From Gammaproteobacteria bacterium (lineage in GTDB: Bacteria; Pseudomonadota; Gammaproteobacteria; Pseudomonadales; Azotimanducaceae), in NCBI GenBank assembly GCA_028821515.1, contig JAPPGA010000004.1:1-64000 (forward strand): a stretch of 64,000 bases of DNA, read 5' to 3'. Position 1 is the first letter of the stretch. The number at the start of each line of letters is the position of its first letter. A program made the translations under genes and the position numbers. Below are positions 40,387 through 50,054 of this stretch, one piece after another. A model generated the notes under the pieces. The model was given only the letters and a program-made list of their open reading frames with translations. It searched no databases and was not told the DNA's origin.

Positions 40387-41588
40387 AGGAAGGACCTCGT
40401 CTTGTGGACGCCGGCGACCAGCCGCTCGACGTCGGTGAGTGAATTATACAGGCCGAAGGACGCCCGCACGGTGCCGGGGACGTCCAGGCGCTGCATCAGC
40501 GGCATCGCGCAATGGTGCCCGGTGCGCACGGCGATGCCCTGTTGGTCGAGCAGGGTGCCGACATCGTGGGGGTGGCCGCCGTCCATGAGGAACGACAGCA
40601 CCGGACCCTTGTCGGGGGCCGTGCCGAGGATGCGGACGCCCTCGACCTGGCTCAGGCGCGAGGTGGCGGTCCGCAGCAGACGATCCTCGTGGCTGGCTAG
40701 AGCGCTGGCGTCGATCCCTTCGAGATACCCGATTGCGGCGCCGAGGCCGATGGCGCCCGCGATGTTAGGCGTGCCGGCCTCGAACTTGAATGGCAGGCGG
40801 GCGTAAGTGGTCGCCTCGATGGTCACTTCCTCGATCATCTCGCCTCCGGCCTGCCACGGTGGCATGGCTTCAAGCAGTTCTTCGCGGCCATACAAGACCC
40901 CGATTCCCGTCGGTCCGTACATCTTGTGCCCGGAAAAAGCGTAGAAGTCGCAGCCGAGTTCCTGCACGTCAACGCGAAAGTGCGCCATCGCCTGGGCGCC
41001 GTCGACGACGGTCACCGCATCCACGGCCCGTGCGCGCGCGACAAGGTCACGGACGGGATTCACGGTGCCGAGCGCGTTCGAGACATGCCCGAAGGCGACG
41101 ATCTTCGTGTCCTGATCGAGCTTCGCGTCGAAGTCGTCGAGATCGATGCCTCCCTCCGGCGTGACCTTCGCCGCAGCCAGGGTTGCGCCGGTCCGCGCGC
41201 AGGCGATCTGCCAGGGAACGATGTTCGAGTGGTGTTCGAGTTCCGTGATCAGCACGCGGTCGCCGGGCCCGAGCGCGGAACCGCCATAGGACTGGGCGAC
41301 GAGGTTGATGCCCTCGGTCGTGCCGCGTGTCCAGACGACCTCGGCTGTCGTCCTGGCATTGATCCGCCGCGCGACGTCGGCCCGCGCGGATTCGAACGCC
41401 TGCGTGGCGGCGTCGCTCAGCGCGTGTGCGGCGCGATGCACGTTGGCATTGGTTGTCTCGTAGTAACGCCGCACGGCGTCGAGGACCGCGGCCGGCTTTT
41501 GTGTGGTGGCCGCGTTGTCGAGGTAGACGTTCTCCCCGCGATCGATGAGCGGGAAGGCGCGCGCCGCGGCAAGGGGATCGAACGGCAT
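40383..41588 (-). CDS. sufS: SufS cysteine desulfurase
   Basis: 401 residues of a group II PLP desulfurase. YLDNAATTQKP at the N-terminus, PLP-binding Lys222 in FSGHKMYGPTGIG, the histidines of ELEHHSNIVPW, and the active Cys360 in VRTGHHCAMPLM are all present. It removes sulfur from cysteine and hands it to SufE. Its ATG overlaps the sufD stop by one base. Confidence 0.95.
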   Translation of the reverse strand: MPFDPLAAARAFPLIDRGENVYLDNAATTQKPAAVLDAVRRYYETTNANVHRAAHALSDAATQAFESARADVARRINARTTAEVVWTRGTTEGINLVAQSYGGSALGPGDRVLITELEHHSNIVPWQIACARTGATLAAAKVTPEGGIDLDDFDAKLDQDTKIVAFGHVSNALGTVNPVRDLVARARAVDAVTVVDGAQAMAHFRVDVQELGCDFYAFSGHKMYGPTGIGVLYGREELLEAMPPWQAGGEMIEEVTIEATTYARLPFKFEAGTPNIAGAIGLGAAIGYLEGIDASALASHEDRLLRTATSRLSQVEGVRILGTAPDKGPVLSFLMDGGHPHDVGTLLDQQGIAVRTGHHCAMPLMQRLDVPGTVRASFGLYNSLTDVERLVAGVHKTRSFL

Positions 41589-42823
41589 CAGGACAGCTTT
41601 TCATGGAAGTACGCATCCGCCGGAAGGCGGAATGCCGACCCTTCCTTACGCGTCAGCGGCCGGGGAAGCTTCCCCGGCTGAAGGCTCCCGGGGCTCAGCA
41701 ACGCGCGCGCTTCTTCGCGGCCGTGGTCAGCCATGGCCTCTTCGAGAAAACCCGCGATCAGGAGATGGCGCGCGGCAGGTTCGCCGATGCCTCGGGAGCG
41801 GAGGTAGAAGAGGGCATCGCCATCGATTTCACCCATGGTGGCGCCGTGGGCGCAGCGCACGTCGTTGGCGTAGATCTCGAGTTCCGGCTTCGCGTAGGCC
41901 TGGGCGGTGCGCGCGAGCAGCATGTGTTTCGCCGACAGCGCCGCGTCGGTGTTTTGGGCGCCGGGCGCGATGTGGATGCGGCCGTTGAATACCGCCTTGG
42001 CGCGATCGTTCACCACCCCCCGCACGGTCTGGCGGCTGGTGCCTCCGCCGATCCCGTGATGCACGTTGACCTGCGTGTCGAGGTGCTGCTGGCCTGACAG
42101 GTGCCAGGCGCCGCGGATCCCGATATCGGCGCCGTCGCCCGCCGATTCGATGTGGACATCGTTGCGCCGCATCCCCGAACCCTGCGCGTACTGCCCGAAG
42201 CGGTAGCTCGCGCCGGCTTCCACGCGGGTCGACACAAGTTGGTACTCGAAGGAGTCGGCCGCGCCTTGCAGGCGCAGGTGGCGCAGGCTTGCCCCGGTTC
42301 CGACCAGGCACTCGACGACGCGATGGGTCGGTGAGGCAGGGGTTTCGACGAGGGTCGCTTCGGCACCGGCGCCGACGATGAGCAGCACGCGTTCAAAGCC
42401 GCCGGTCAAGTGTCCCAGTTCGATCTCGGCATCGCGCGCCCGTTCCGGCACTTCGATGACGACTCCGCCGCAAAGCAGGACATCGTTCACCGCGGCCAGT
42501 GAATAGCGGCGCCGGTCCACGGTGGCGTTGAGGTTCGCTTCGATGATGCAGCGTTCCCGGGAGTCCGCCGCGTCGAAGTCGGCCACCCTTATGCCGCCGG
42601 ACGCGACGACTTTCCCGGCGTTTGGACGATTGTCCGTACGCCGCGCGTTTTGCTCGTACCAGGGATTGGGATTCGAGTATTCCCACGTGTAGGACCTTGG
42701 TTCGGGTAGCGGGGCGTCCGCGAGTGCGGCGAGGCTCGGCCCGCGGTCGAGCCAGGAGGCGTAGCGCGGTGACGCCCGCGCGTCGTCGAAGAGACGCGCC
42801 TGAAACTGTTCTGCGGCGGTCAT
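41588..42823 (-). CDS. sufD: SufD with a repeat-derived C-terminal tail
   Basis: 411 residues from ATG 42823. The SufBD core is recognised by ASYRFGQYAQGSGMRRNDVH, HIAPGAQNTDAALSAKHML, and KPELEIYANDVRCAHGATMG with the conserved Cys and His, then FYLRSRGIGEPAARHLLIAG. It is the SufBC2D scaffold partner of SufB. The normal helical end stops at about residue 377. The last 34 residues (SLQPGKLPRPLTRKEGSAFR, then LPADAYFHEKLS) come from the dispersed palindromic repeat at 41602-41691, which also places the stop codon. Confidence 0.9.
   Translation of the reverse strand: MTAAEQFQARLFDDARASPRYASWLDRGPSLAALADAPLPEPRSYTWEYSNPNPWYEQNARRTDNRPNAGKVVASGGIRVADFDAADSRERCIIEANLNATVDRRRYSLAAVNDVLLCGGVVIEVPERARDAEIELGHLTGGFERVLLIVGAGAEATLVETPASPTHRVVECLVGTGASLRHLRLQGAADSFEYQLVSTRVEAGASYRFGQYAQGSGMRRNDVHIESAGDGADIGIRGAWHLSGQQHLDTQVNVHHGIGGGTSRQTVRGVVNDRAKAVFNGRIHIAPGAQNTDAALSAKHMLLARTAQAYAKPELEIYANDVRCAHGATMGEIDGDALFYLRSRGIGEPAARHLLIAGFLEEAMADHGREEARALLSPGSLQPGKLPRPLTRKEGSAFRLPADAYFHEKLS
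41602..41691 (-). repeat. Dispersed palindromic repeat inside sufD
   Basis: The complement reads GGAGCCTTCAGCCGGGGAAG, CTTCCCCGGCCGCTGACGCG, TAAGGAAGGGTCGGCATTCC and ends TACTTCCATG. It includes a strong palindrome CCGGGGAAGCTTCCCCGG. Same orientation relative to reading frame as the repeats at 36104-36364. Confidence 0.85.
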
Positions 42824-42830
42824 GTCTCTG

Positions 42831-43568
42831 TCACGCCAGGCGCGCGTAGCCGTCGGCTTCAAGCTTCCGGGCAAGGGACTTGTCGCCGGTCTCGACGATT
42901 CTGCCGTCGAGCAGAACATGCACGAAATCCGGCTCGATGTGGTCGAGCAGCCGCTGGTAGTGGGTGATCAGGAGCACCGCGTTGGTCTCGGACGCGAACG
43001 CGTTGATGCCTTTGGCGACCGTGCGCAGAGCATCGATGTCGAGGCCGGAGTCGGTCTCGTCGAGCACGGCCAGCTTCGGCTCGAGCAGCAGCATCTGCAG
43101 GATCTCGTTGCGCTTCTTTTCGCCGCCGGAAAAGCCCGCGTTGACGCCGCGCCGCAGGAACTCCGGTGCGAGTTGCAGGCGTTCGGCGGCCTCCCGCGCG
43201 GACTTCACGAAGGACGCGGCGGACATGGCCTCGCGTTCGAGGGCGGTATCGCGGCTGTCCACGGCGGCTTTCAGGAACTCCATGTTGCTGACCCCCGGTA
43301 TTTCCACCGGGTACTGGAAGGCGAGGAACAGGCCGAGATGCGCGCGCGCCTCCGGTTCGAGTCCGATGAGGCTCGCGCCCTCGAGGCGCATGTCGCCGTT
43401 GGTCACTTCGACGTCGGTGCGGCCGGCCAGCGCATTGGCCAGGGTGCTCTTGCCGGAACCGTTGGGACCCATGATGGCGTGTACCTCCCCGGTCCGGACC
43501 GTCAGGTCGATGCCGTTCAGGATCGGCTTGCCTACGGCGCTTGCGTGCAGGTCCGCGACTTCGAGCAT
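42831..43568 (-). CDS. sufC: SufC ATPase
   Basis: 245 residues from ATG 43568 (TTG 43592 would add eight residues overlapping sufB). Walker A GPNGSGKST (34-42), Q-loop AFQYPVEIPGV, the ABC signature FSGGEKKRNEI and Walker B LAVLDETDSGLD are intact. It powers cluster assembly on SufBD. Its stop is 7 bp before sufD. Confidence 0.95.
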   Translation of the reverse strand: MLEVADLHASAVGKPILNGIDLTVRTGEVHAIMGPNGSGKSTLANALAGRTDVEVTNGDMRLEGASLIGLEPEARAHLGLFLAFQYPVEIPGVSNMEFLKAAVDSRDTALEREAMSAASFVKSAREAAERLQLAPEFLRRGVNAGFSGGEKKRNEILQMLLLEPKLAVLDETDSGLDIDALRTVAKGINAFASETNAVLLITHYQRLLDHIEPDFVHVLLDGRIVETGDKSLARKLEADGYARLA

Positions 43569-43584
43569 CGGTCTGTTTCCGCGA

Positions 43585-45042
<1,458 letters not shown>

Positions 45043-45048
45043 GGGGCG

Positions 45049-45085
45049 ATTATAGTCAAATTACTGACTAAAATGCTTGGTAATT
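45049..45085 (-). promoter_or_regulatory. suf operon promoter with an IscR/Rrf2-like operator
   Basis: A perfect TATAAT (complement of 45049-45054) ends six bases before ATG 45042, so the mRNA may be leaderless. Upstream, 45059-45085 is bounded by AATTAC and GTAATT and contains CTGACTAAAAT, resembling the left half of IscR type 1 sites (GACTRWWWYAGTC). No clear -35 is seen. No Rrf2-family gene is present in the window. Confidence 0.55.
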
Positions 45086-45169
45086 ATTGTCCTTCGCGGG
45101 GGATGCAATTCGTCTTCATGCAGCACTAAGATGCGGAATTGGTGCCGGCCTCAAGCGAAGTTGGGAAGC

Positions 45170-45859
45170 ATGCCGAAACTCGAGCAAATGCCGGAAGATC
45201 ACATCTACAAGGCATACGGGCTTTACCTGTTGCAGCCTGAGCACCGGTTCGTCAAACGCCTGAAGCGCGCCCACACGCCATCGCTTCACGGCGACCGTAC
45301 CTGGCAGTCGAGTTTCATCCTGATGGACTACCTGCAGCACCATCCGCCGCAGGCTGGCGCCCGGGTCATGGAAATCGGCTGCGGCTGGGGCGCGGCTGGA
45401 GTGTACTGCGCCAGGACCTTCGGCTCCCGGGTCACGAGTGTCGATGCGGACAAGCACGTCTTTCCCTATCTGAAGCTCCTGGAGGTCCTGAACGATGTGG
45501 AGGTGGAGAGCCTGCACAAACCCTTCGAGAAGTTGACCACCAGGCGTCTTGCCGAGGAAAACCTGATTGTCGGCGCGGATATCTGCTTCTGGGACCGAAT
45601 GGTCAAGCCCATGCTGAACCTGGTTTCACGCGCCATCCGGGGCGGTACAGACCGCGTCGTCATCGCCGATCCGGGCCGTCCGCCCTTCTACGAGCTTGTC
45701 GACCACTGCGCGAAGAGAAAGGGATTGCGGGCCGAACTTACCGGCTGGTACGCCGTCGAGCCCAAGCGGGCACACGGCGAGGTGCTGGAGGTGCGAGCTA
45801 CGTCAACGGCGGAACTCGCGGTTGGCGGAGTGAGCGTCACCGCCGAATCCGGGCCCTGA
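45170..45859 (+). CDS. Class I SAM-dependent methyltransferase
   Basis: 229 residues from ATG 45170 (GGGAAG upstream). Motif I is RVMEIGCGWGAAGVYCARTF, motif II VTSVDADKHVF, and a further block is VGADICFWDRMVKPMLNLVS. IADPGRPPFYELVDHCAKRK resembles the later strand of N-methyltransferase-like family 16 proteins that act on proteins. Substrate unknown; divergent from the suf operon. Confidence 0.75.
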   Translation: MPKLEQMPEDHIYKAYGLYLLQPEHRFVKRLKRAHTPSLHGDRTWQSSFILMDYLQHHPPQAGARVMEIGCGWGAAGVYCARTFGSRVTSVDADKHVFPYLKLLEVLNDVEVESLHKPFEKLTTRRLAEENLIVGADICFWDRMVKPMLNLVSRAIRGGTDRVVIADPGRPPFYELVDHCAKRKGLRAELTGWYAVEPKRAHGEVLEVRATSTAELAVGGVSVTAESGP

Positions 45860-46146
45860 CCCCAGAAACACAAAAAACTCACTAATATCAATTAAATACT
45901 AACGAACCGTTAACGAATAGTTCACTGTCGTTATGGTGTAATCGTCTGGTTGCCGAAGGCTTGAGGCGAAGCAGGGCATTCCGATATCAGTCATCGTCAC
46001 GAAGAATTCAGACATATGAACATGACTTCGATACGCCCACGGTCGGAATCATCGCGCTCGTGAAAGCGGGCGTGGACGAGGATGTCGTCAACGCGATGAT
46101 GGGGGTCGAATAAGCGGTGGCGGCAGGGTGCCTCGGGAGGCAAACC
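45860..46146. other. AT-rich intergenic region
   Basis: 45885-45940 is the most AT-rich stretch nearby (AATATCAATTAAATACTAAC; CGTTAACGAATAG) and probably holds a promoter. A gene remnant occupies the later part; otherwise no supported gene. Confidence 0.4.
45961..46113 (+). pseudogene. Probable remnant of a small gene (C-terminus only)
   Basis: The frame ends DTPTVGIIALVKAGVDEDVV followed by NAMMGVE and TAA at 46111-46113. This helix pattern (dVi.LvkaGvsedvI..Mi) is common at conserved sites of small exported proteins. No ATG or ribosome-binding site precedes it; upstream, another frame gives GIPISVIVTKNSDI then a stop. A frameshifted or truncated gene is the simplest reading. Confidence 0.35.
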
Positions 46147-46470
46147 ATGAATAGCACAAGACCGTTCCTGGCGACTGCGGCGGCCTTCTGGCTGTCCGGC
46201 TGCGCGGGGGAGATGCCCCAGTTCTCGGACTACATCTACTCGGCCGAACTGGCGTCCGGCGATCACGACTCGGCGGAAGTAAGGGTTACCCACGGGCTGG
46301 ACGCGAACGACATGGCCCAGGTCGTATGGATTGCCCGTGCGGCGCACCCGGTGGCTCAGGAGCATTGCGGGTCGATGGGCAAGACCGCAGGCAGCTACCA
46401 GATCCGGAGCGCCGGTCCCGAGTTCATGGTATTCGGGTTTCGCTGCCTCGCTGCGGAGGACGCCGACTAG
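46147..46470 (+). CDS. Small lipoprotein
   Basis: 107 residues from ATG 46147, with GGGAGG seven bases upstream. Signal peptide with lipobox WLSGC (Cys19). The mature part, YIYSAELASGDHDSAEVRVT, has three more cysteines (HCGSMG, FRCLA) that may form a disulfide. No family recognised. Convergent with the envelope-machine operon. Confidence 0.65.
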   Translation: MNSTRPFLATAAAFWLSGCAGEMPQFSDYIYSAELASGDHDSAEVRVTHGLDANDMAQVVWIARAAHPVAQEHCGSMGKTAGSYQIRSAGPEFMVFGFRCLAAEDAD

Positions 46471-46593
46471 CGCGCCGGAATGCCGTCGCTTGGGGTCTGG
46501 AATTGCGGCCGCCCAAGCGGTCTGGCGCTGCTTGCCGCGCGTGTTCGCAAGGGGGCGATCCAGGCGACCGCAGCTACGCAGTTCGCATGCTCG

Positions 46594-47283
46594 CTACGAT
46601 TCGCTGACGAGGAACGCCTGTAGCTGGTCCGAGAGGGTCGTGCAGGCGCTTTGCCGCACCCGGGCGATGATCGGTATCGGCACGACGACGGCGGGCACGA
46701 AACTCGTTCCGCTGGCTTCGGTGCTCACCCTTCCGGCGTTGATCCCGGTCGTGACGTCCCAGATCGACGCTTCGTAGTTCGAGTCGTTGTCCCAGGTCAG
46801 GAAACCGATGCACGCGGGTATGGCCCCGCTGATCACGTTGCAGGTGAGTCTCCCCGCTTCCGCCGTCCGCTCGGTGTGGCCTTCTATCCAGACGAGGTAA
46901 CGCACGCCGATTTCGTCGATCCGTTCGGCGACCAGCGGTTTCGAGATCACGTGCGACAGGTCGTCCACTTCGAGGGGCGCGACCAGTGGCTCGAACCAGG
47001 GGAATACGGAATCCACGAACTCGCCTTCCGACATGACATTGACGGGTTCGCGCTTGCGAGTGAGCTGGTCGCTGACGCAGGCGATGAAGTCCGTCTCCGT
47101 TTCGCTGCGGGTCTTGTGCCTGCGTCCAAGAACGACCACGCGGTCGCCTTCGGTCATTCCCGTCTCGGCTTCGCGCACCTCCTGCACGGTCGCGGTCACG
47201 CAACCGGAGAGCGCCGCCGCGCAGATGCCGATGGCGCCTACGATTAACGCCCGGAGCGTTCCGGGCAACTGGATAGCTTTCAT
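46594..47283 (-). CDS. Lipoprotein, last gene of the envelope-machine operon
   Basis: 229 residues from ATG 47283, overlapping the upstream stop (ATGA). Signal peptide with lipobox ALSGC. The mature protein has an alpha/beta look: EGDRVVVLGRRHKTRSETET, VRYLVWIEGHTERTAEAGRL, and SIWDVTTGINAGRVSTEASG then TSFVPAVVVPIPIIARVR. Four cysteines (including TCNVISGAIPACIGF) could pair. No family is recognised. Context suggests a periplasm-facing part of the machine. Confidence 0.7.
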   Translation of the reverse strand: MKAIQLPGTLRALIVGAIGICAAALSGCVTATVQEVREAETGMTEGDRVVVLGRRHKTRSETETDFIACVSDQLTRKREPVNVMSEGEFVDSVFPWFEPLVAPLEVDDLSHVISKPLVAERIDEIGVRYLVWIEGHTERTAEAGRLTCNVISGAIPACIGFLTWDNDSNYEASIWDVTTGINAGRVSTEASGTSFVPAVVVPIPIIARVRQSACTTLSDQLQAFLVSES

Positions 47284-47933
47284 CCTTGTCCTCCCTGGAC
47301 CAGTTCCGCGACTTCGGGCACGCGCGGGAAATAAAGCGAGAGGTGCGCGGCGGCGTCGCGCAATGCCCACACGGACGCTTCGGTCAACCCTGATCCCTTC
47401 GAGTCCTCCATGAACCCGAAGTTGCGCTCGTTGCTCTTGCCGTAGGCGGGCAGTGCCCAACTCGTCAGCAGCTCGCCGTCGGAGCCAAAGACATCGATAC
47501 GGTACTTGATCCATACCTCGAAAAACTGGCCGCGGGTCTGCGCGGGAATCGAGAACTGCAACTCTTCGAAGACCGGCACGATGACGGCGGCCACCCCATC
47601 GGTCGCTTCCATGGACGAGAGTGCCACGGTCTCCTCGAACAGCGCGTCGAAAGCGCGCTCGAATACGGGCACCTGGACGGAGCCGAGTTCGATGCGGAAG
47701 TCGCCGTGGTCTTCCACGGTTTCCTCGTGGACGTAGCCCTTGAGGGACTCGTCGAAGAACACGCCCACGCGCAACGGAAGGGGCTCCACCAGCGGCGAAG
47801 GCACAACGGTATTGACGACGACGTTGGCGCCGGTGCAGCCGAAGACGGTGAAGGCCACCGCGACGGGCAGGAGTCCGAGGCGCACGGCCGTCATGCAACT
47901 GTGCATCGGTGTGCTGACGGTGCGAGGATTCAT
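47280..47933 (-). CDS. Lipoprotein of the envelope-machine operon
   Basis: 217 residues. Signal peptide with lipobox VFGC near residue 33; a later Met (14) could be the start. Mature sequence PLPLRVGVFFDESLKGYVHE then GSVQVPVFERAFDALFEETV resembles outer-membrane lipoproteins in which a beta-alpha domain precedes an alpha/beta domain. VWIKYRIDVFGSDGELLTSW is the other strong block. Lies 28 bp after the second vWA gene and overlaps the next lipoprotein gene. Confidence 0.7.
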   Translation of the reverse strand: MNPRTVSTPMHSCMTAVRLGLLPVAVAFTVFGCTGANVVVNTVVPSPLVEPLPLRVGVFFDESLKGYVHEETVEDHGDFRIELGSVQVPVFERAFDALFEETVALSSMEATDGVAAVIVPVFEELQFSIPAQTRGQFFEVWIKYRIDVFGSDGELLTSWALPAYGKSNERNFGFMEDSKGSGLTEASVWALRDAAAHLSLYFPRVPEVAELVQGGQG

Positions 47934-47961
47934 GGGGTCATCCGATTCATCTGATCAGAGA

Positions 47962-48963
47962 CTACTGCAAACCCGGCAACCCGACAAAGGTGCCGTCGTT
48001 GCGGAACGTCAGTTCGCGCATGAGTGCGGCGTACCGGAAGCCCGAAGTGGGCTGGTTGGTGACCTGAAAGATGACCGGGAACCCCACGCCGTGAATGCGC
48101 ACGCGGCGGCTGCCGTCCTCGCCGGCGGCGTTCATGATGTCCACCCGGTCGACAACTTCCTCTATCGTGTCGCGCGTCGAGAAGTCGTCCCCGAACACGT
48201 AGATGCTGATCTTCTTGTCCGGGGCCCAGAATGTCCTGATCGCGTGTTCGATGCCCTCGACCGGGCTCGAATTGCTGTAGGGCGCCCATGCGGAGAGGCG
48301 CATCATGATCTCCCTGCGGCGCTCGGGCGAGTCGGGGATCCACTCATCAGCGTAGTTGGGAAACATGTAGTCTCCCATGTCGTTCATCACCTGGATGCCC
48401 TTGACGTTGGGATAGATGTTGAGCGTTTCGCTCACCTTGCGGATGGCATGGGGCCAGGCGGCACTCTGCATGCTGCCCGAGGTGTCGATCACGAAGATGA
48501 TGTACTCGGAGTCGACGGTAATGCCGCCGATCACGTTGTCCTGCCGCGTGAAACCCGCGCCGAGGAGCCGGGTCATCTCTTCGGACAGGCTCTGTCTCGC
48601 CGCCACCAGCCGGCTGTTTTCCACCTGCTGCTGGTCCGCCTGTTCGCTGGTTGTCGCGAACTCGCCGAGAATCTCGGACAGTTCCCGCCTTGCCCGCGCA
48701 AGCAGTTCGAGCACCTTGTCGAGCTGGTCCTGTTCGTCCGAAATCTGGCGTTTGACGGTCCGGGTCTGTCCCTGGATGGTATTGACGGCTTCCCGCTTCG
48801 CCGCGACCTGACCGTCGAGATCGACTGTCGACTTCTCGAGGACCATGGGTTGCATGGTCTTGGTGATGATCAGGAGCAGTACGATTGCCCCGAAGCCGCA
48901 GCAGATGACGTCGAGGAAAGAAAGGCTGAACTGCTCGATCTCGCGCCTGCGCAGGGGTTTCAT
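47962..48963 (-). CDS. vWA protein with an ExbD/TolR-like membrane anchor (second copy)
   Basis: 333 residues from ATG 48963, overlapping the stop of the first vWA gene. The N-terminus QFSLSFLDVICCGFGAIVLL has an Asp (Asp18) at the head of the only membrane helix, the place of the proton-carrying Asp in ExbD, TolR and MotB. Residues 40-130 are a coiled coil. Residues 150-333 are a von Willebrand A domain with a full MIDAS start, FVIDTSGSM (Asp160). By analogy the helix sits in the channel complex and the vWA domain acts in the periplasm. Confidence 0.75.
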   Translation of the reverse strand: MKPLRRREIEQFSLSFLDVICCGFGAIVLLLIITKTMQPMVLEKSTVDLDGQVAAKREAVNTIQGQTRTVKRQISDEQDQLDKVLELLARARRELSEILGEFATTSEQADQQQVENSRLVAARQSLSEEMTRLLGAGFTRQDNVIGGITVDSEYIIFVIDTSGSMQSAAWPHAIRKVSETLNIYPNVKGIQVMNDMGDYMFPNYADEWIPDSPERRREIMMRLSAWAPYSNSSPVEGIEHAIRTFWAPDKKISIYVFGDDFSTRDTIEEVVDRVDIMNAAGEDGSRRVRIHGVGFPVIFQVTNQPTSGFRYAALMRELTFRNDGTFVGLPGLQ

Positions 48964-50051
48964 GGCCAGTCCTCCGAAGGCGACATGAAAACGCCGCCGG
49001 TCTCTTGTGCAAGGGCCCAGTAGGCGCCCGCGGCCAGTGGGTCTCCCTCCATGGGAAACAGGATGACGTTGACCGGTATGTTGCGGGGCAGGTTCCTCCT
49101 CGCGGCCACGTAGTGCCGCATCCGCTCTTGCCCGGTTACGGTGGGCGAGCGCGGCGGCGATCGGCCCTGCGTGGGCAGGCTGTCGATGATAAGGAGGACA
49201 TTGTCCGGCAAGGGGTTCATGCCGGCGATGGCGCTGAACAGGTTCTCGAGGCTCGTGCCGTCCGCCGGAGGGGTCTGGCGCAGCGCTTCGACGGCATCTT
49301 CCATGCTGTCCGTGTCCAGCGCGGAGTGCCACCCGTCCGAAGACAAAACCGTCGCGGCCTGCGTATTGAAACTATAGACCTGGTACTCGCTCTCTATGGG
49401 GACCTGCGCGAGGAGCCATTGCACCGTGTCTACGGCACGCTGCCACTTGGCCGACTGAAGCTGGCGGGAGATTGGCATGTTGCGCCGCCGGATGACGTTG
49501 ACAAGGGTGTTGTCGAGCATGCTTGCGGACGCGTCCACGGCGATCAGTATGCGCTTGCCGCCGATGAAGAGCCCGGTCAGGTACTGCCGGTCGCCCTCGC
49601 CCCTGATCTCGATGTTGGACCGTCCGGCTTCGAGTTCTTCGATGGCCTTGAGCCGCTCGACTTCCTCCTCGCGCGTCTCGATGTCGGCCATGAGTTCTTC
49701 GAGGCTCTTGCGCTGGGCGATCGTCAGCGCCTCGAGTTCATCGAGTTCTTCGCGCCTGCGTTCGGCATCTTCCACGGTGGCGGTGCGAAGACGCCTGGCT
49801 TCCGCGATCCGGGCCCGGATGTCCTCGAGCCGTTGCTGCAACTCGGTCAGGTCGGGCGTGCCGGTGGTGATCTCGTAGTTCAGCAGCCGCAGTTCCGACA
49901 GCAGGTCCCGATTGACTTCCTTGATCTCGGTATCCACCGCGTGGTGGATGATCAGGAACACCAGCACGGTGGCGCCGAAACCGCACGACATCACGTCCAG
50001 GAACGAAAGCGAAAAGACGTTGAGGTTGCGTCGCTTGGAATACTGCGCCAT
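48960..50051 (-). CDS. vWA protein with an ExbD/TolR-like membrane anchor (first copy)
   Basis: 363 residues. NVFSLSFLDVMSCGFGATVL repeats the motif of the neighbouring paralogue, with Asp19 at the head of the helix. A long coiled coil (about 45-145: IRARIAEARRLRTATVEDAE; MADIETREEEVERLKAIEEL) leads to a vWA domain with ILIAVDASASML (Asp173, D-x-S-x-S intact). The C-terminal half differs from its paralogue, so the pair may form a heterodimer, as ExbD-like proteins do. It starts 3 bp after the Hsp70-like gene. Confidence 0.75.
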   Translation of the reverse strand: MAQYSKRRNLNVFSLSFLDVMSCGFGATVLVFLIIHHAVDTEIKEVNRDLLSELRLLNYEITTGTPDLTELQQRLEDIRARIAEARRLRTATVEDAERRREELDELEALTIAQRKSLEELMADIETREEEVERLKAIEELEAGRSNIEIRGEGDRQYLTGLFIGGKRILIAVDASASMLDNTLVNVIRRRNMPISRQLQSAKWQRAVDTVQWLLAQVPIESEYQVYSFNTQAATVLSSDGWHSALDTDSMEDAVEALRQTPPADGTSLENLFSAIAGMNPLPDNVLLIIDSLPTQGRSPPRSPTVTGQERMRHYVAARRNLPRNIPVNVILFPMEGDPLAAGAYWALAQETGGVFMSPSEDWP

Positions 50052-50054
50052 TCG

